A stretch of 64,000 nucleotides of DNA from Magnetococcales bacterium (GTDB taxonomy: Bacteria > Pseudomonadota > Magnetococcia > Magnetococcales > UBA8363): NCBI GenBank assembly GCA_015228815.1, contig JADGCV010000015.1, positions 1-64,000 of the forward strand. The letters run 5' to 3'. Both the position numbers and the translations under genes were made by a program. This document shows, piece after piece, positions 49,663 through 58,464 of the stretch; position 1 is the stretch's first letter, and every line of letters starts with the position of its first letter. The notes beneath the pieces are model-generated. The model did not search any database. It worked only from the letters and a program-made list of their open reading frames with translations, and was not told the origin of the DNA.

Positions 49663-50839
49663 CGCACGTTGACCCAGTGCATCGAGCGCGTGACCGGATG
49701 ATCCAGAGCATCAGTCCGGTCAGCATCATGACGCCGAACGCCCACACTGCCAGGGTGATCCTGATTTCGACAAGCGTCGGAACGTAGGAGACCTGTTCTC
49801 CGAGCGGCGTCGGTACCAGGCCGGGAATGACGAGTCCCAATCCTTTTTCCATCCATACCCCAGCGAGCGTCAACCCGCAGGCCGCCACAAGCGATCCGGA
49901 ATGGTCTGGCCGTCGGGGCAGAACCGTGAGTGCGGTTGCGGTCACGATCGACGACAGGCTGGCCAGCATCCAGAGCGTCCAGGGATTGCCTTCGTTCAGG
50001 CCCAGAAAAAGACGGCGGGTCGCGTCGCCATGATGGGCCGTGGAATAAAGGTGGGTGAACCATTCCGAACCCAGAAGAAACAGATGAATCAGCAACGATA
50101 TGGCAAGCACCCGGGACAAATAGTGAAACACCGAGGCCGGAAACGTCCCTGGCGCGGCACGGTTCATCAGGCGAAACAGCAGGATCATCAGGGCGCTGCC
50201 GGCGGCGAAGGCGGAAACGATGAACCGGGGGGCGAGGAGGGGGCTGTACCAGAGCGGGCGCGATGGGTTGCCTGCCAGCATGAAGGCGGTTACGGTATGA
50301 ATGGAGAGTCCGAGAAGCATGGCGATGACGGCGCCATGGTCCGAGAGTGTTCCCGTTTTTTTTCCCTGGAGGACCAACTGTCCCAGGTTCAAAAGGAGGT
50401 AGGCCGTGAGGACGACGATGTCCCAGGCAAGGATGGAGGTGGGAAAATTGAGGGTTCCAAGGAGGGGTAGGGCATGCCAGATCCGTTCCGGGTGGCCCAG
50501 ATCGACCAGGACGAACATCAGGCTCATCGATACCGCGGTGATGGCCAATGCCTTGGCGGGAAGGAGGGTTGGGGAAAGATCGGAATGATGAAACAGGCGC
50601 ACCCCCGCCACAAGAATGATTGCCGAGGCGGCGATTCCGACCAGAAAGAGAAAATTGGCGATGTACAACCCCCAGGGCACCTGATCGCTGAGCGCGGTGA
50701 CCGCCAGACCATGGATCAGTTGTTGTCGATAGCCCTCCATCCCCCAGGCGATGACGAGGACCAACAGCAGAAACCACAATCCAAGTTGCCGACGTCGGCC
50801 TTGAACCGGGGTGGACGGGGGCGGGGAGCGGTCATTCAT
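49490..50839 (-). CDS. NrfD/DsrP-like membrane protein (orphan)
   Basis: The 449-residue protein has about ten membrane helices and NrfD-family marks: QVPWGLYIANFLFLVGIAASA, LVDLGHPER, and PLLAPRFIVSAFAAGSAL. NrfD-type subunits oxidise or reduce quinones for a partner iron-sulfur protein in complexes such as Psr, Dsr or Act. No such partner is adjacent here. The last 60 or so residues (Ser/Pro-rich, soluble) lie beyond the family core and are encoded antisense to the end of galE. ATG 50839 has only a weak upstream site. Confidence 0.8.
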   Translation of the reverse strand: MNDRSPPPSTPVQGRRRQLGLWFLLLVLVIAWGMEGYRQQLIHGLAVTALSDQVPWGLYIANFLFLVGIAASAIILVAGVRLFHHSDLSPTLLPAKALAITAVSMSLMFVLVDLGHPERIWHALPLLGTLNFPTSILAWDIVVLTAYLLLNLGQLVLQGKKTGTLSDHGAVIAMLLGLSIHTVTAFMLAGNPSRPLWYSPLLAPRFIVSAFAAGSALMILLFRLMNRAAPGTFPASVFHYLSRVLAISLLIHLFLLGSEWFTHLYSTAHHGDATRRLFLGLNEGNPWTLWMLASLSSIVTATALTVLPRRPDHSGSLVAACGLTLAGVWMEKGLGLVIPGLVPTPLGEQVSYVPTLVEIRITLAVWAFGVMMLTGLMLWIIRSRARCTGSTCVNADPGFVSGGVASESTTRSLPEWFPDRNTGDANSMPVAPSPSPPPIAKDRQNDAVR

Positions 50840-51015
50840 GAAGGGTTTCCGATGTTTTGGGCACGGGTAACGACCGATGATTCTTTTTCATGGGAATCCC
50901 AGGAAGGTCGGTCATTCGAGTGAAACAATTGTAACAAGGAACGGCGATTTTCGAAGCGAAAAAAGGACCGATTCCTGGTGGAACAACGTCGAAGCGCATG
51001 AATTCAGGAGCATAC

Positions 51016-52752
51016 ATGAAAGAATCATTGAAGCGCCGGGTGGAGGGGATGGTTCAGCGGATGCGGGAAGAAGGAATCCTCCCGAACGAACCACTGCCGC
51101 ACTACCGGATCGACCGACCGAAGGATCGGTCGCATGGCGATTTTTCCACCAATGCCGCCATGGTTCTGGCACGGGTGGCGCGATCGAAGCCCCGGGAGCT
51201 GGCGCAACGGATGCTCGATTTTCTCCCGGACGATCAGGAGGATATCGAACGTTGGGAAATTGCCGGTCCAGGGTTCGTCAATTTTTTTGTTTCCCCACGG
51301 CGGCTGTGTCAGAGGGTTGACGAAATCCTGGCGGCCGGTCCCGGTTACGGACATTCCACCATGGGAAAAGGCACCCGGATCATGGTGGAATTCGTCTCCG
51401 CCAACCCCACGGGACCAATGCATGTCGGCCATGGACGGGGGGCGATCACCGGTGACGTCCTGTGTCGCCTGCTGACGGCAACCGGTCATGAGGTGCATCG
51501 GGAATACTACATCAACGATGCCGGGCGCCAGATCGAGGTGTTGGGTCGATCGGTGCGGCATCGTTGCCGCGAACGGATGGAAGGGACCGAATGTTCCGCC
51601 CCGGATGAATTCTATCCCGGCGAATATGTCCTGGACATTCTTTCTTCTCTGCCCGACCCTCTGAAAATCGCCCTGGAACAATCGATCACCCGTCAAACCG
51701 AGGCGGAATCGGAAGAGGCAATCATCAGGGAAACAACCCGCTTCGCGGTTGGCTGGGTACTTGAGGATATTCGCAAGGATCTGGAGCGCTTGGGCATTCG
51801 CTTCGATCATTGGTTTTCCGAACGTGGGTTGCATGAACAAGGTGGCATCGATCATGCTATATCCGTACTGAAAGCCAGGGATCTGATTCACGAAGGTCAG
51901 CTCGAAAGGCCGAAAGGGGGTGGCGAACGCCATCAGGACCCCTGGGAAACCCGGTCGCAGCCGTTGTTCCGGGCAACCGCTTTCGGCGACGACGTGGACC
52001 GTCCGCTGCAAAAACCGGATGGATCCTACACCTATTTCGCCGCGGACATCGCCTATCACCTGAACAAGTTTGAACGAGGATTCGACAGGCTGGTCAATGT
52101 CTGGGGGGCCGATCATGGTGGATATGTCAAGAGGGTTCAGGCGGCCCTGGAAGGATTGACGGGAAAAAAAGAAATGCTGCATGTGGTTCTGGTGCAGATG
52201 GTCAACCTGACCCGGAATGGTCAGCCGGTGCGCATGTCGAAGAGAGCCGGCAATTTTGTGACACTCCGGGATGTCGTTGATCAGGTGGGCGCGGATGCGG
52301 TACGGTTTTGGTTTTTGACACGGGCTTCGGACAGTCAGCTTGATTTCGATCTTGAACGCGCCGTGGCCCGCAGTAACGATAATCCGGTATATTATGTGCA
52401 ATACGCTCATGCAAGAATCTGCTCGGTCGAACGCCAATTGCAGGAAAAAGGGATGGATCGGGGGCTGTTGGATGCCGGATCACTGAATCAGGAAAGCGAG
52501 CTGGATCTGATCCGGTTTCTGGATCGTTATCCCGAAACGGTGGAAGCGGCGGCGACACATCTGGAACCTCATCGAATTGCTTTTTATTTACAGGAACTTG
52601 CGGCAATGTTTCACACCTATTACAATTCAACGCGCATTCTGGATGATGATCCAGGGGTTCGGGGCGGACGGTTGGCCCTGTGTCAGGCAGTGCGTCAAGT
52701 TCTTGCCAATGGCCTTCAATTGATGGGCGTCAATGCGCCCGAACGGATGTGA
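51016..52752 (+). CDS. argS: Arginyl-tRNA synthetase
   Basis: The 578-residue class I synthetase has the N-terminal tRNA-recognition domain and the HIGH-type signature PTGPMHVGHGRG. The KMSKS equivalent is VRMSKRAGN, and the C-terminal alpha-helical anticodon-binding domain ends LQLMGVNAPERM. Its length matches E. coli ArgS. ATG 51016 follows CAGGAG; GTG-type or ATG starts further upstream (50998) are less well placed. Its stop overlaps the start of the SPOR gene, a pairing common in proteobacteria. Confidence 0.97.
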   Translation: MKESLKRRVEGMVQRMREEGILPNEPLPHYRIDRPKDRSHGDFSTNAAMVLARVARSKPRELAQRMLDFLPDDQEDIERWEIAGPGFVNFFVSPRRLCQRVDEILAAGPGYGHSTMGKGTRIMVEFVSANPTGPMHVGHGRGAITGDVLCRLLTATGHEVHREYYINDAGRQIEVLGRSVRHRCRERMEGTECSAPDEFYPGEYVLDILSSLPDPLKIALEQSITRQTEAESEEAIIRETTRFAVGWVLEDIRKDLERLGIRFDHWFSERGLHEQGGIDHAISVLKARDLIHEGQLERPKGGGERHQDPWETRSQPLFRATAFGDDVDRPLQKPDGSYTYFAADIAYHLNKFERGFDRLVNVWGADHGGYVKRVQAALEGLTGKKEMLHVVLVQMVNLTRNGQPVRMSKRAGNFVTLRDVVDQVGADAVRFWFLTRASDSQLDFDLERAVARSNDNPVYYVQYAHARICSVERQLQEKGMDRGLLDAGSLNQESELDLIRFLDRYPETVEAAATHLEPHRIAFYLQELAAMFHTYYNSTRILDDDPGVRGGRLALCQAVRQVLANGLQLMGVNAPERM

Positions 52753-53933
52753 CCCCGCGTTATCCCACAAATAATCGGTACCGGCGGCGCACCAGGCGCT
52801 CCCCGGTAACCGTCATCCTTCTCGGTCTGGCTGCCGGTGGTGGAGGCTATGTCCTTTTCGGTGGCAAGGATTCGCAGTCGCCGATAACCGCTCTTGCCAT
52901 TCCGGTGGCTCAGGCCCCTGTTGGGGTATCGGGCGCGGAGGCGCCTCCGCCGCAACAATCGCCTGCGGCCAGGCAACGTCCGTCTTCCGAGTCCGAGAAT
53001 GGCAAAGGCGCCGACAAGAATCGGGACACAACCGTTGTCGCGGAACGAAAAGCGACCACGGAAGAACAGGAGGTCCGGGAAACGGAGAGAAAAGGAAAAA
53101 CTCTTGCCTTGAAGGTATCCGATTTCATCGTCCTTCCGACCCGGGCGATCACCACGGACAGCTACACCGCCCCCCCAAAGAGTTCCGCCCCTGCGCCGGG
53201 ATCATCCGCGTCCGCCACTGCCACTCGTGATGGCGCGACCTCGAAGACCGCATCCGACAGGAGCGCGGCGAAACAACCGACCGCCGACACGGGGGAGTCC
53301 GACAAGGCCGGTCCCGATAATCGCTCGTCCGAAGAGGTTTCTTCCGGACCATCGGAATCGCAGCCCGTCGCCGATCTGCCCCCCTTGCCCCATGGTTTGA
53401 CCCCCAAGGTCCGGCCACCCGATGTCCAACTGACGTTTTACGATGCGTTGGCGAGTCGGCGGGTGGTTTTGCCGCAGGAGGTGCATGATCCTCTGGCCGC
53501 GGTCGCCAAATCGGGCGTTCCGGTCAAACCACCGTTTCCAGGGACCGCGACCCGAACCGTGGTAGGGAGCGCCCCGGCGGTTGGCGCCACTGCCCAGACC
53601 GGCAAGGGAATCAACGAAGTGCCGCGGCAGGTCGATGACAGCCAGGCAAAAAAAGGAACCGGGCAACCGGGGAACGGGACCTCTACGGGGGACAGCGGTT
53701 CCTATATGGTGCAGTTGGCTGTCTTTTCGACCCCCGAACGGGCCAACCAGATGGTGTCGCAATTGCAACGCAAGGGGCGCGTGGTACACATGGTTCAAAG
53801 TGAAGGCGCCGCCGGGCCGATCTATCGGGTGCGCAGCGGTCCCTATCCCTCCCTGGCCGATGCCAAACAGGCCATGGATGGTCTGCCAACGGAAGGTCAG
53901 GCGCCAGTCATCATCAAACCCACAACCCGATGA
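52749..53933 (+). CDS. SPOR-domain cell-division/peptidoglycan-binding protein
   Basis: The 394-residue protein has a short basic cytosolic start, one membrane helix (VTVILLGLAAGGGGYVLF), a long Ala/Ser/Pro/Lys-rich periplasmic linker and a C-terminal SPOR domain (SYMVQLAVFSTPERANQMVSQL through IYRVRSGPYPS). The layout equals FtsN/DedD-like proteins that bind denuded peptidoglycan at the septum. A GTG at 52749 overlapping the argS stop is the start; the frame is open upstream inside argS. FtsN-like function is inferred from architecture. Confidence 0.88.
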   Translation: MTPRYPTNNRYRRRTRRSPVTVILLGLAAGGGGYVLFGGKDSQSPITALAIPVAQAPVGVSGAEAPPPQQSPAARQRPSSESENGKGADKNRDTTVVAERKATTEEQEVRETERKGKTLALKVSDFIVLPTRAITTDSYTAPPKSSAPAPGSSASATATRDGATSKTASDRSAAKQPTADTGESDKAGPDNRSSEEVSSGPSESQPVADLPPLPHGLTPKVRPPDVQLTFYDALASRRVVLPQEVHDPLAAVAKSGVPVKPPFPGTATRTVVGSAPAVGATAQTGKGINEVPRQVDDSQAKKGTGQPGNGTSTGDSGSYMVQLAVFSTPERANQMVSQLQRKGRVVHMVQSEGAAGPIYRVRSGPYPSLADAKQAMDGLPTEGQAPVIIKPTTR

Positions 53934-53946
53934 CACCATCTCGTGG

Positions 53947-54375
53947 TCATTGCCCTCCGTGACAGGGGCACCCATTTCCCCTGGCCGCCTGATCGAGGGA
54001 ACGCAAAATGCCACAGGCGCGGTTGGTCTGGCGTTGTTCGCATTCGCCGCGCAGAAGGATCAATTGTTTCTTGAGTGTATTCATGGCTTCGATCTGTTGT
54101 TCCACCCGGGTGATCTGGAGGTCGAGCAATGAATTCACCCCGGTGCAGTCTCCCTCCGGGTGACGGCGGAAATCGAGCAACTGCCGGATCTCGGCCAGTT
54201 TCATCCCCAGGGAGCGGCAGTGTCTCAGGAATTGCAGATTTTCCAGATGGACCGCGCCATAACAACGATATCCGGAACTTTCCCGTTCCGGTTTCGCCAA
54301 CAGCCCTTCCCGTTCGTAATAACGCACGGTTTCCACATCGCATCCCACCCGTTTGGCCAATTCTCCGATGCGCAT
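53947..54375 (-). CDS. MerR-family Cd/Pb/Zn-responsive regulator (CadR/PbrR type)
   Basis: The 142-residue regulator has the MerR winged helix (MRIGELAKRVGCDVETVRYYE) and a dimerisation coiled coil. The cysteines C12, C77 and C121 sit where PbrR/CadR place their metal ligands, with an extra CPC near the C-terminus (C136, C138). It should twist the promoter at 54397-54427 to turn on the divergent P-type ATPase when Pb, Cd or Zn binds. ATG 54375 follows GGAG. The order regulator, operator, ATPase is standard for this resistance unit. Confidence 0.93.
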   Translation of the reverse strand: MRIGELAKRVGCDVETVRYYEREGLLAKPERESSGYRCYGAVHLENLQFLRHCRSLGMKLAEIRQLLDFRRHPEGDCTGVNSLLDLQITRVEQQIEAMNTLKKQLILLRGECEQRQTNRACGILRSLDQAARGNGCPCHGGQ

Positions 54376-54396
54376 GATGTTCTCCAAAAAAAGTTC

Positions 54397-54427
54397 TTGA
54401 CCCTGTAGTCGCTACAGGGTGTGACAT
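54397..54427 (+). promoter_or_regulatory. MerR-type operator/promoter for the metal ATPase
   Basis: The -35 box TTGACC at 54397-54402 and a -10-like TGACAT at 54422-54427 are separated by 19 bp, the long spacer typical of MerR-regulated promoters. The spacer carries the inverted repeat ACCCTGTAG-TCG-CTACAGGGT. It sits between the divergent regulator and ATPase genes. Confidence 0.92.
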
Positions 54428-54466
54428 GATGGCATGGTTTTCGGTCACAAGCCACTGGAGAGGATC

Positions 54467-56698
54467 ATGGAGTGCCACGCCACCACGAACTGTTGTTCCG
54501 GCGACGGTGCCTGTCAGGCCCCCGTCGCGCGGTCCGTCCCAGCGTCATTCGCGGAAGGCGAGCGGATGACGCTGCGGGTCTCGAAACTTTGTTGTCCGAC
54601 CGAGGCGGACCTGATCCGCAAGGCCCTGGCGGGATTGAAGGATGTTCTCCACCTGGATTTTGATTTCATCCGCCGGGAAGTGGTGGTTTTCCATCGCGGG
54701 GTGTGCCGAAAGGATCTGTGCGCCGCTCTGCGCACCGTGAACATGGAACCGGATGCCATGGATGGTGAGGACAGCCCGGAGCGGGTTCGTTCCCTGCCGG
54801 TTGTGCCCGCCGTTTCCCGCCGTGAATGGATGGTGACCGCCATTGCCGGTTTGGCCGCTACCGGAGCGGAAATTCTGGCGTGGACCGGAATCGACGAAAC
54901 GTCTCCATGGATCATCGGTTTGTCCCTGGTATCGATCCTGGTGGGAGGGGCGGACACCTTGAAACGGGGATGGATCGCTCTGCGCCATTTTTCCCTCAAT
55001 ATGTATTTTCTGATGAGTCTGGCGGCGCTGGGGGCAGTGGCGATTGGCCAGTGGCCGGAAGCGGCCATGGTGATTTTTCTTTTCGGTCTGGCCGAGCGGG
55101 TCGAGACGTTGTCCATGGATCGGGCGCGCAACGCCGTCCGGGCGTTGATGTCCTTGGCGCCGGAAACCGCCTGCGTTCAAAGCGAAACCGGGGCGTGGGA
55201 AAACGTCATGGCGGCAACGGTGGCGGTGGGGTGCCTGGCACGGGTCAAACCCGGCGAGCGCATTGCCCTGGACGGGGTAGTGGTATCGGGTCGTTCCGAG
55301 GTCAACCAGGCGCCCATAACCGGGGAAAGCGTTCCCGTGACCAAAGAAACGGGACATTCTGTTTTTGCCGGATCCATCAATGGTTCCGGGGTTCTGGAAT
55401 ACCGGGTTACCGCCGACTTCAAGCACTCGACCCTGGCGCGGATCATCGATACCGTCCAGGAGGCCCAGGCCCGTCGGGCGCCGATGCAGCGTTTCGTCGA
55501 TCGGTTTGCCACCTATTATACTCCGGCGGTCGTGGGAATGGCGACACTCATTGCCGTCGTGCCCCCGGCAATGTTCGGCGCTCCTGTCGCCGATTGGTTT
55601 TACAAGGCCCTGGTGATGTTGGTGGTGGCCTGTCCTTGTGCCCTGGTGATTTCAACACCGGTGACGATCGTAAGCGCCCTGGCCGCAGCGGCGCGACGCG
55701 GAATGCTGATCAAGGGAGGACTCTACCTGGAGCAGGCCCATGCCCTGAAGGCCGTGGCCCTGGACAAGACCGGAACCCTGACCCTGGGTCGGCTGGAGAT
55801 GACCGATTTGATCATTCTTGGGGAGGGAAACCGGGACCGGATTCTTCGACTGGCGGCGAGCCTTGAGTCCCAATCGGAACATCCGGTGGCTGCGGCCATC
55901 ACTGCTGCCTGGGACAAGAGTCGTCCACTGCTTCATGTCCGCGAGTTCAAGGCCCTGCCTGGACGCGGGGCGAAAGGGATGATTTCAGGGGAACTCCATC
56001 ATATCGGCAACCACCGCCTGCTGGAAGAACTTGGTCTGTGCCGCCCGGAGGTGGAGGAGATCCTGCTGCCGCTGGAACGGGATGAAAAAACGGTGGTGGT
56101 CCTGTCTTCGTCCAGCGAACCCTTGGCGGTGATCGCCGTGGCCGATCGCATGCGCGATACCTCCGCGGCAGCGATTCGTGCCCTGCGCGAACAGAACATT
56201 TCCGTGACCATGCTCACCGGTGACAACACCGCCACCGCCCAGGCCATCGCCCGCCATGCCGGAATGGAAGAGGTACAGGCCGGGTTGTTGCCCGAGGAAA
56301 AACTGCACGCCATCGAGGAATTGATCCAACGGTTTGGCGTGGTCGCCATGGTGGGTGACGGCATCAACGATGCCCCGGCCCTGGCCCGGGCCTCCATCGG
56401 CATCGCCATGGGGACCTCGGGTACCGATACCGCCCTGGAAACCGCCGACGTGGCGATCATGAATGATGATCTGCTCAAGGTGGCGGAGTTTGTCCGTTTG
56501 GGACGGGCAACCCATCGGGTGCTGTGGCAAAACATTGCCCTGTCCCTGGGGATCAAAGGCTTTTTTCTGTTGCTGGCGGGGCTGGGACTGGCCACCCTGT
56601 GGATGGCGGTCCTGGCGGACATGGGTACCAGTCTTCTGGTAATCTTTAATGGTCGGCGGTTGTCGCGGTTTGGGAGGAATAAGGCTGTAGATCATTAA
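54467..56698 (+). CDS. cadA: Heavy-metal P1B-type ATPase (CadA/ZntA/PbrA type)
   Basis: The 743-residue exporter pumps divalent soft metals (Zn, Cd, Pb) from the cytosol. The N-terminus has a Cys-rich start (ECHATTNCCSG) and a metal-binding-like domain with C-C-P-T-E in place of GMDC. Transmembrane metal site is C389-P-C391, phosphorylation site D433 in DKTGT, TGES actuator loop present as ITGESVP, and MLTGDN plus GDGINDAP in the ATP domain. Length is normal. ATG 54467 follows GAGAGG. It is driven by the MerR-type promoter immediately upstream. Confidence 0.95.
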   Translation: MECHATTNCCSGDGACQAPVARSVPASFAEGERMTLRVSKLCCPTEADLIRKALAGLKDVLHLDFDFIRREVVVFHRGVCRKDLCAALRTVNMEPDAMDGEDSPERVRSLPVVPAVSRREWMVTAIAGLAATGAEILAWTGIDETSPWIIGLSLVSILVGGADTLKRGWIALRHFSLNMYFLMSLAALGAVAIGQWPEAAMVIFLFGLAERVETLSMDRARNAVRALMSLAPETACVQSETGAWENVMAATVAVGCLARVKPGERIALDGVVVSGRSEVNQAPITGESVPVTKETGHSVFAGSINGSGVLEYRVTADFKHSTLARIIDTVQEAQARRAPMQRFVDRFATYYTPAVVGMATLIAVVPPAMFGAPVADWFYKALVMLVVACPCALVISTPVTIVSALAAAARRGMLIKGGLYLEQAHALKAVALDKTGTLTLGRLEMTDLIILGEGNRDRILRLAASLESQSEHPVAAAITAAWDKSRPLLHVREFKALPGRGAKGMISGELHHIGNHRLLEELGLCRPEVEEILLPLERDEKTVVVLSSSSEPLAVIAVADRMRDTSAAAIRALREQNISVTMLTGDNTATAQAIARHAGMEEVQAGLLPEEKLHAIEELIQRFGVVAMVGDGINDAPALARASIGIAMGTSGTDTALETADVAIMNDDLLKVAEFVRLGRATHRVLWQNIALSLGIKGFFLLLAGLGLATLWMAVLADMGTSLLVIFNGRRLSRFGRNKAVDH

Positions 56699-56790
56699 TA
56701 AAATGCTTTCCCGTGTCATGCACCGTGGACTGGCTGGAAACGAGTCGTCAATGAGCATCTTATTGTTTCAATTAAAAAACAAAATCAAAA

Positions 56791-56833
56791 CCCTGGGGGC
56801 AATCTCCCAGACCCCTTTTTTCTTTCAATAATT
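56791..56833 (+). terminator. Hairpin plus T-tract downstream of the ATPase (dispersed element, copy 3)
   Basis: A CCTGGGGG...CTCCCAG hairpin is followed by ACCCC, six T and CTTTCAATAATTTTTTT. It lies about 93 bp after the ATPase stop in the correct direction and could terminate it. The same sequence occurs at 3371-3410 (opposite strand) and, as a half-copy, at 34402-34429, so it is also a repeated element. Confidence 0.75.
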
Positions 56834-56851
56834 TTTTTGATAGATGAACGG

Positions 56852-57844
56852 TTACTTTTCTTCCAGAACCGCCCCCCCGTCAAGCACCTGTTTGGCAGCC
56901 TTTCCCGGAACTTCCCGTGCCAGTCGGGGAACGGCATAACCGCCCAGGCGATGGCGCATTTCTTCCACCAATTGCCGGGCCAAGGCGGCATCGACCTGAA
57001 AATGGGCCGATCCGAGTACCGGATCCAACAGATGAAGATAGTAGGGGAGGACCCGATTCTGGACCAGCGTGTCGGAAAGCTCCGTCAGAACCTCGATGGT
57101 ATCGTTGACCCCCTTGAGAAGTACCGACTGGTTGAGCAGGGGAATCCCGGCAGTGGCCAGGCGTGCCAACGCCCGACAGGCCTCGGGGCCAAGTTCGGCG
57201 GGATGGTTGACGTGAATCACCATCAAAATGGGGAGGGGAGATCCGGAAAGCCAGTGGAGCAATCCATCATTGATCCGTCCAGGACTGCACACCGGCATGC
57301 GCGAATGGATACGAAGACGCCGCAAATGGCCGATGGTCGCCAGTCGTGTCGTCAGTTCGGCAAGACGGGCCGTGGCGACCATGAGCGGATCCCCTCCCGA
57401 AAAAATGACCTCGCGAATTTCCTCATGCGATCGGATCCATTCCAGTGCCGGCTGCCACTGGACCATGGTCTCCGGTACATCCGCGAATGAATCATGCCGC
57501 CGAAAACAATAACGACAATGGATGGGGCAGTCTCCCGTCAACCGAAGCAGAACCCGGCCATGATATTTCGCAATCAATCCAGGGGCCTTCAGAAACCGTC
57601 GCTCTTCCAGCGGATCGACTGAAAACCGTGGAAGCGCCTGCCGCAATTCTTCCCCCGAGGGAATGACCTGACGCCGCAGCGGATCGGAAGGATTGTGCCA
57701 ATCGACCAGGGACCCAAAGACGGGTGGCACCCGAAACGCAAATTCCTCTGCCGCCCGGCGGTCGTCATCGTTCAGGGAACAAAAATCGAGTTCCTTTGAC
57801 GGACAATTGGGAGTAGAATCCGGCCCAGAAGAAGTTTCGCTCAT
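56852..57844 (-). CDS. epmB: EF-P lysine 2,3-aminomutase EpmB
   Basis: The product is about 330 residues, a short KamA-family radical SAM enzyme with cluster motif C-x3-C-x2-C (CPIHCRYC), the GGDPL motif and a C-terminal PLP lysine context in VPGKAAK. It has YYLHLLDPV where true lysine 2,3-aminomutases have YQCD, as in E. coli EpmB. It converts lysine to (R)-beta-lysine for attachment to elongation factor P. It is divergent from efp by about 56 bp and followed beyond it by epmA, so the whole modification set is present. The ATG 57844 start has no clear ribosome site. Confidence 0.93.
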   Translation of the reverse strand: MSETSSGPDSTPNCPSKELDFCSLNDDDRRAAEEFAFRVPPVFGSLVDWHNPSDPLRRQVIPSGEELRQALPRFSVDPLEERRFLKAPGLIAKYHGRVLLRLTGDCPIHCRYCFRRHDSFADVPETMVQWQPALEWIRSHEEIREVIFSGGDPLMVATARLAELTTRLATIGHLRRLRIHSRMPVCSPGRINDGLLHWLSGSPLPILMVIHVNHPAELGPEACRALARLATAGIPLLNQSVLLKGVNDTIEVLTELSDTLVQNRVLPYYLHLLDPVLGSAHFQVDAALARQLVEEMRHRLGGYAVPRLAREVPGKAAKQVLDGGAVLEEK

Positions 57845-57900
57845 CAAGGACACATCCACAAGAACACCCATCCGACACAGTAACAGGAAAACACACACAC

Positions 57901-58464
57901 ATGCTGACTCATAACCAGCTCCGTCAAGGGACCCGTGTTGAAATCGACGACCTGCCCTGGATCATCGTCGATGCCCAGTTCGTCAAGCCCGGAAAGGGAC
58001 AGGCCTTCACGAAAATCAAGATAAAAAACCTGATTGATGGCCGTGTCATCGAACGCACCTATAAATCGAGTGAAACGGTCGTCAAGGCAAGCATCGTCGA
58101 TAAGGACATGCAGTTTCTCTACGGGGACGGCGAATTCTGGCATTTCATGGATCCGGCAAGCTACGAACAGGTTGCCATGAACAGCGCCCAGGTGGGTGAT
58201 GTCGTCTACTGGCTCAAAGAGCAGGAAAGCTATCAGGTCACCTTCTGGAAGGAAAAGCCCATCTCCCTGACACCACCGCCATTTGTGATCCTGACCATAA
58301 CCCAATGTGAACCAGGCATCAAAGGGGACACCGTGTCCGGGGCGACCAAGCCGGCCATTCTGCAAACGGGGGCGACCGTCAAGGTTCCCCTGTTCGTCAA
58401 TGAAGGCGATCGGATCCGGGTCAATACCCGAACCGGCGAATATGTCGAACGCGCCAAGGGGTGA
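57901..58464 (+). CDS. efp: Elongation factor P
   Basis: The 187-residue three-domain factor relieves ribosome stalling at polyproline. The modification loop reads KPGKGQAF, with K32 at the position of E. coli K34, the residue that receives beta-lysine. All three OB/KOW-like domains are present, ending RTGEYVERAKG. epmA overlaps its last 23 bp and epmB lies divergently upstream. Several Pro-rich proteins in this window, such as the HlyD adaptor, would be clients of such a factor. Confidence 0.97.
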   Translation: MLTHNQLRQGTRVEIDDLPWIIVDAQFVKPGKGQAFTKIKIKNLIDGRVIERTYKSSETVVKASIVDKDMQFLYGDGEFWHFMDPASYEQVAMNSAQVGDVVYWLKEQESYQVTFWKEKPISLTPPPFVILTITQCEPGIKGDTVSGATKPAILQTGATVKVPLFVNEGDRIRVNTRTGEYVERAKG

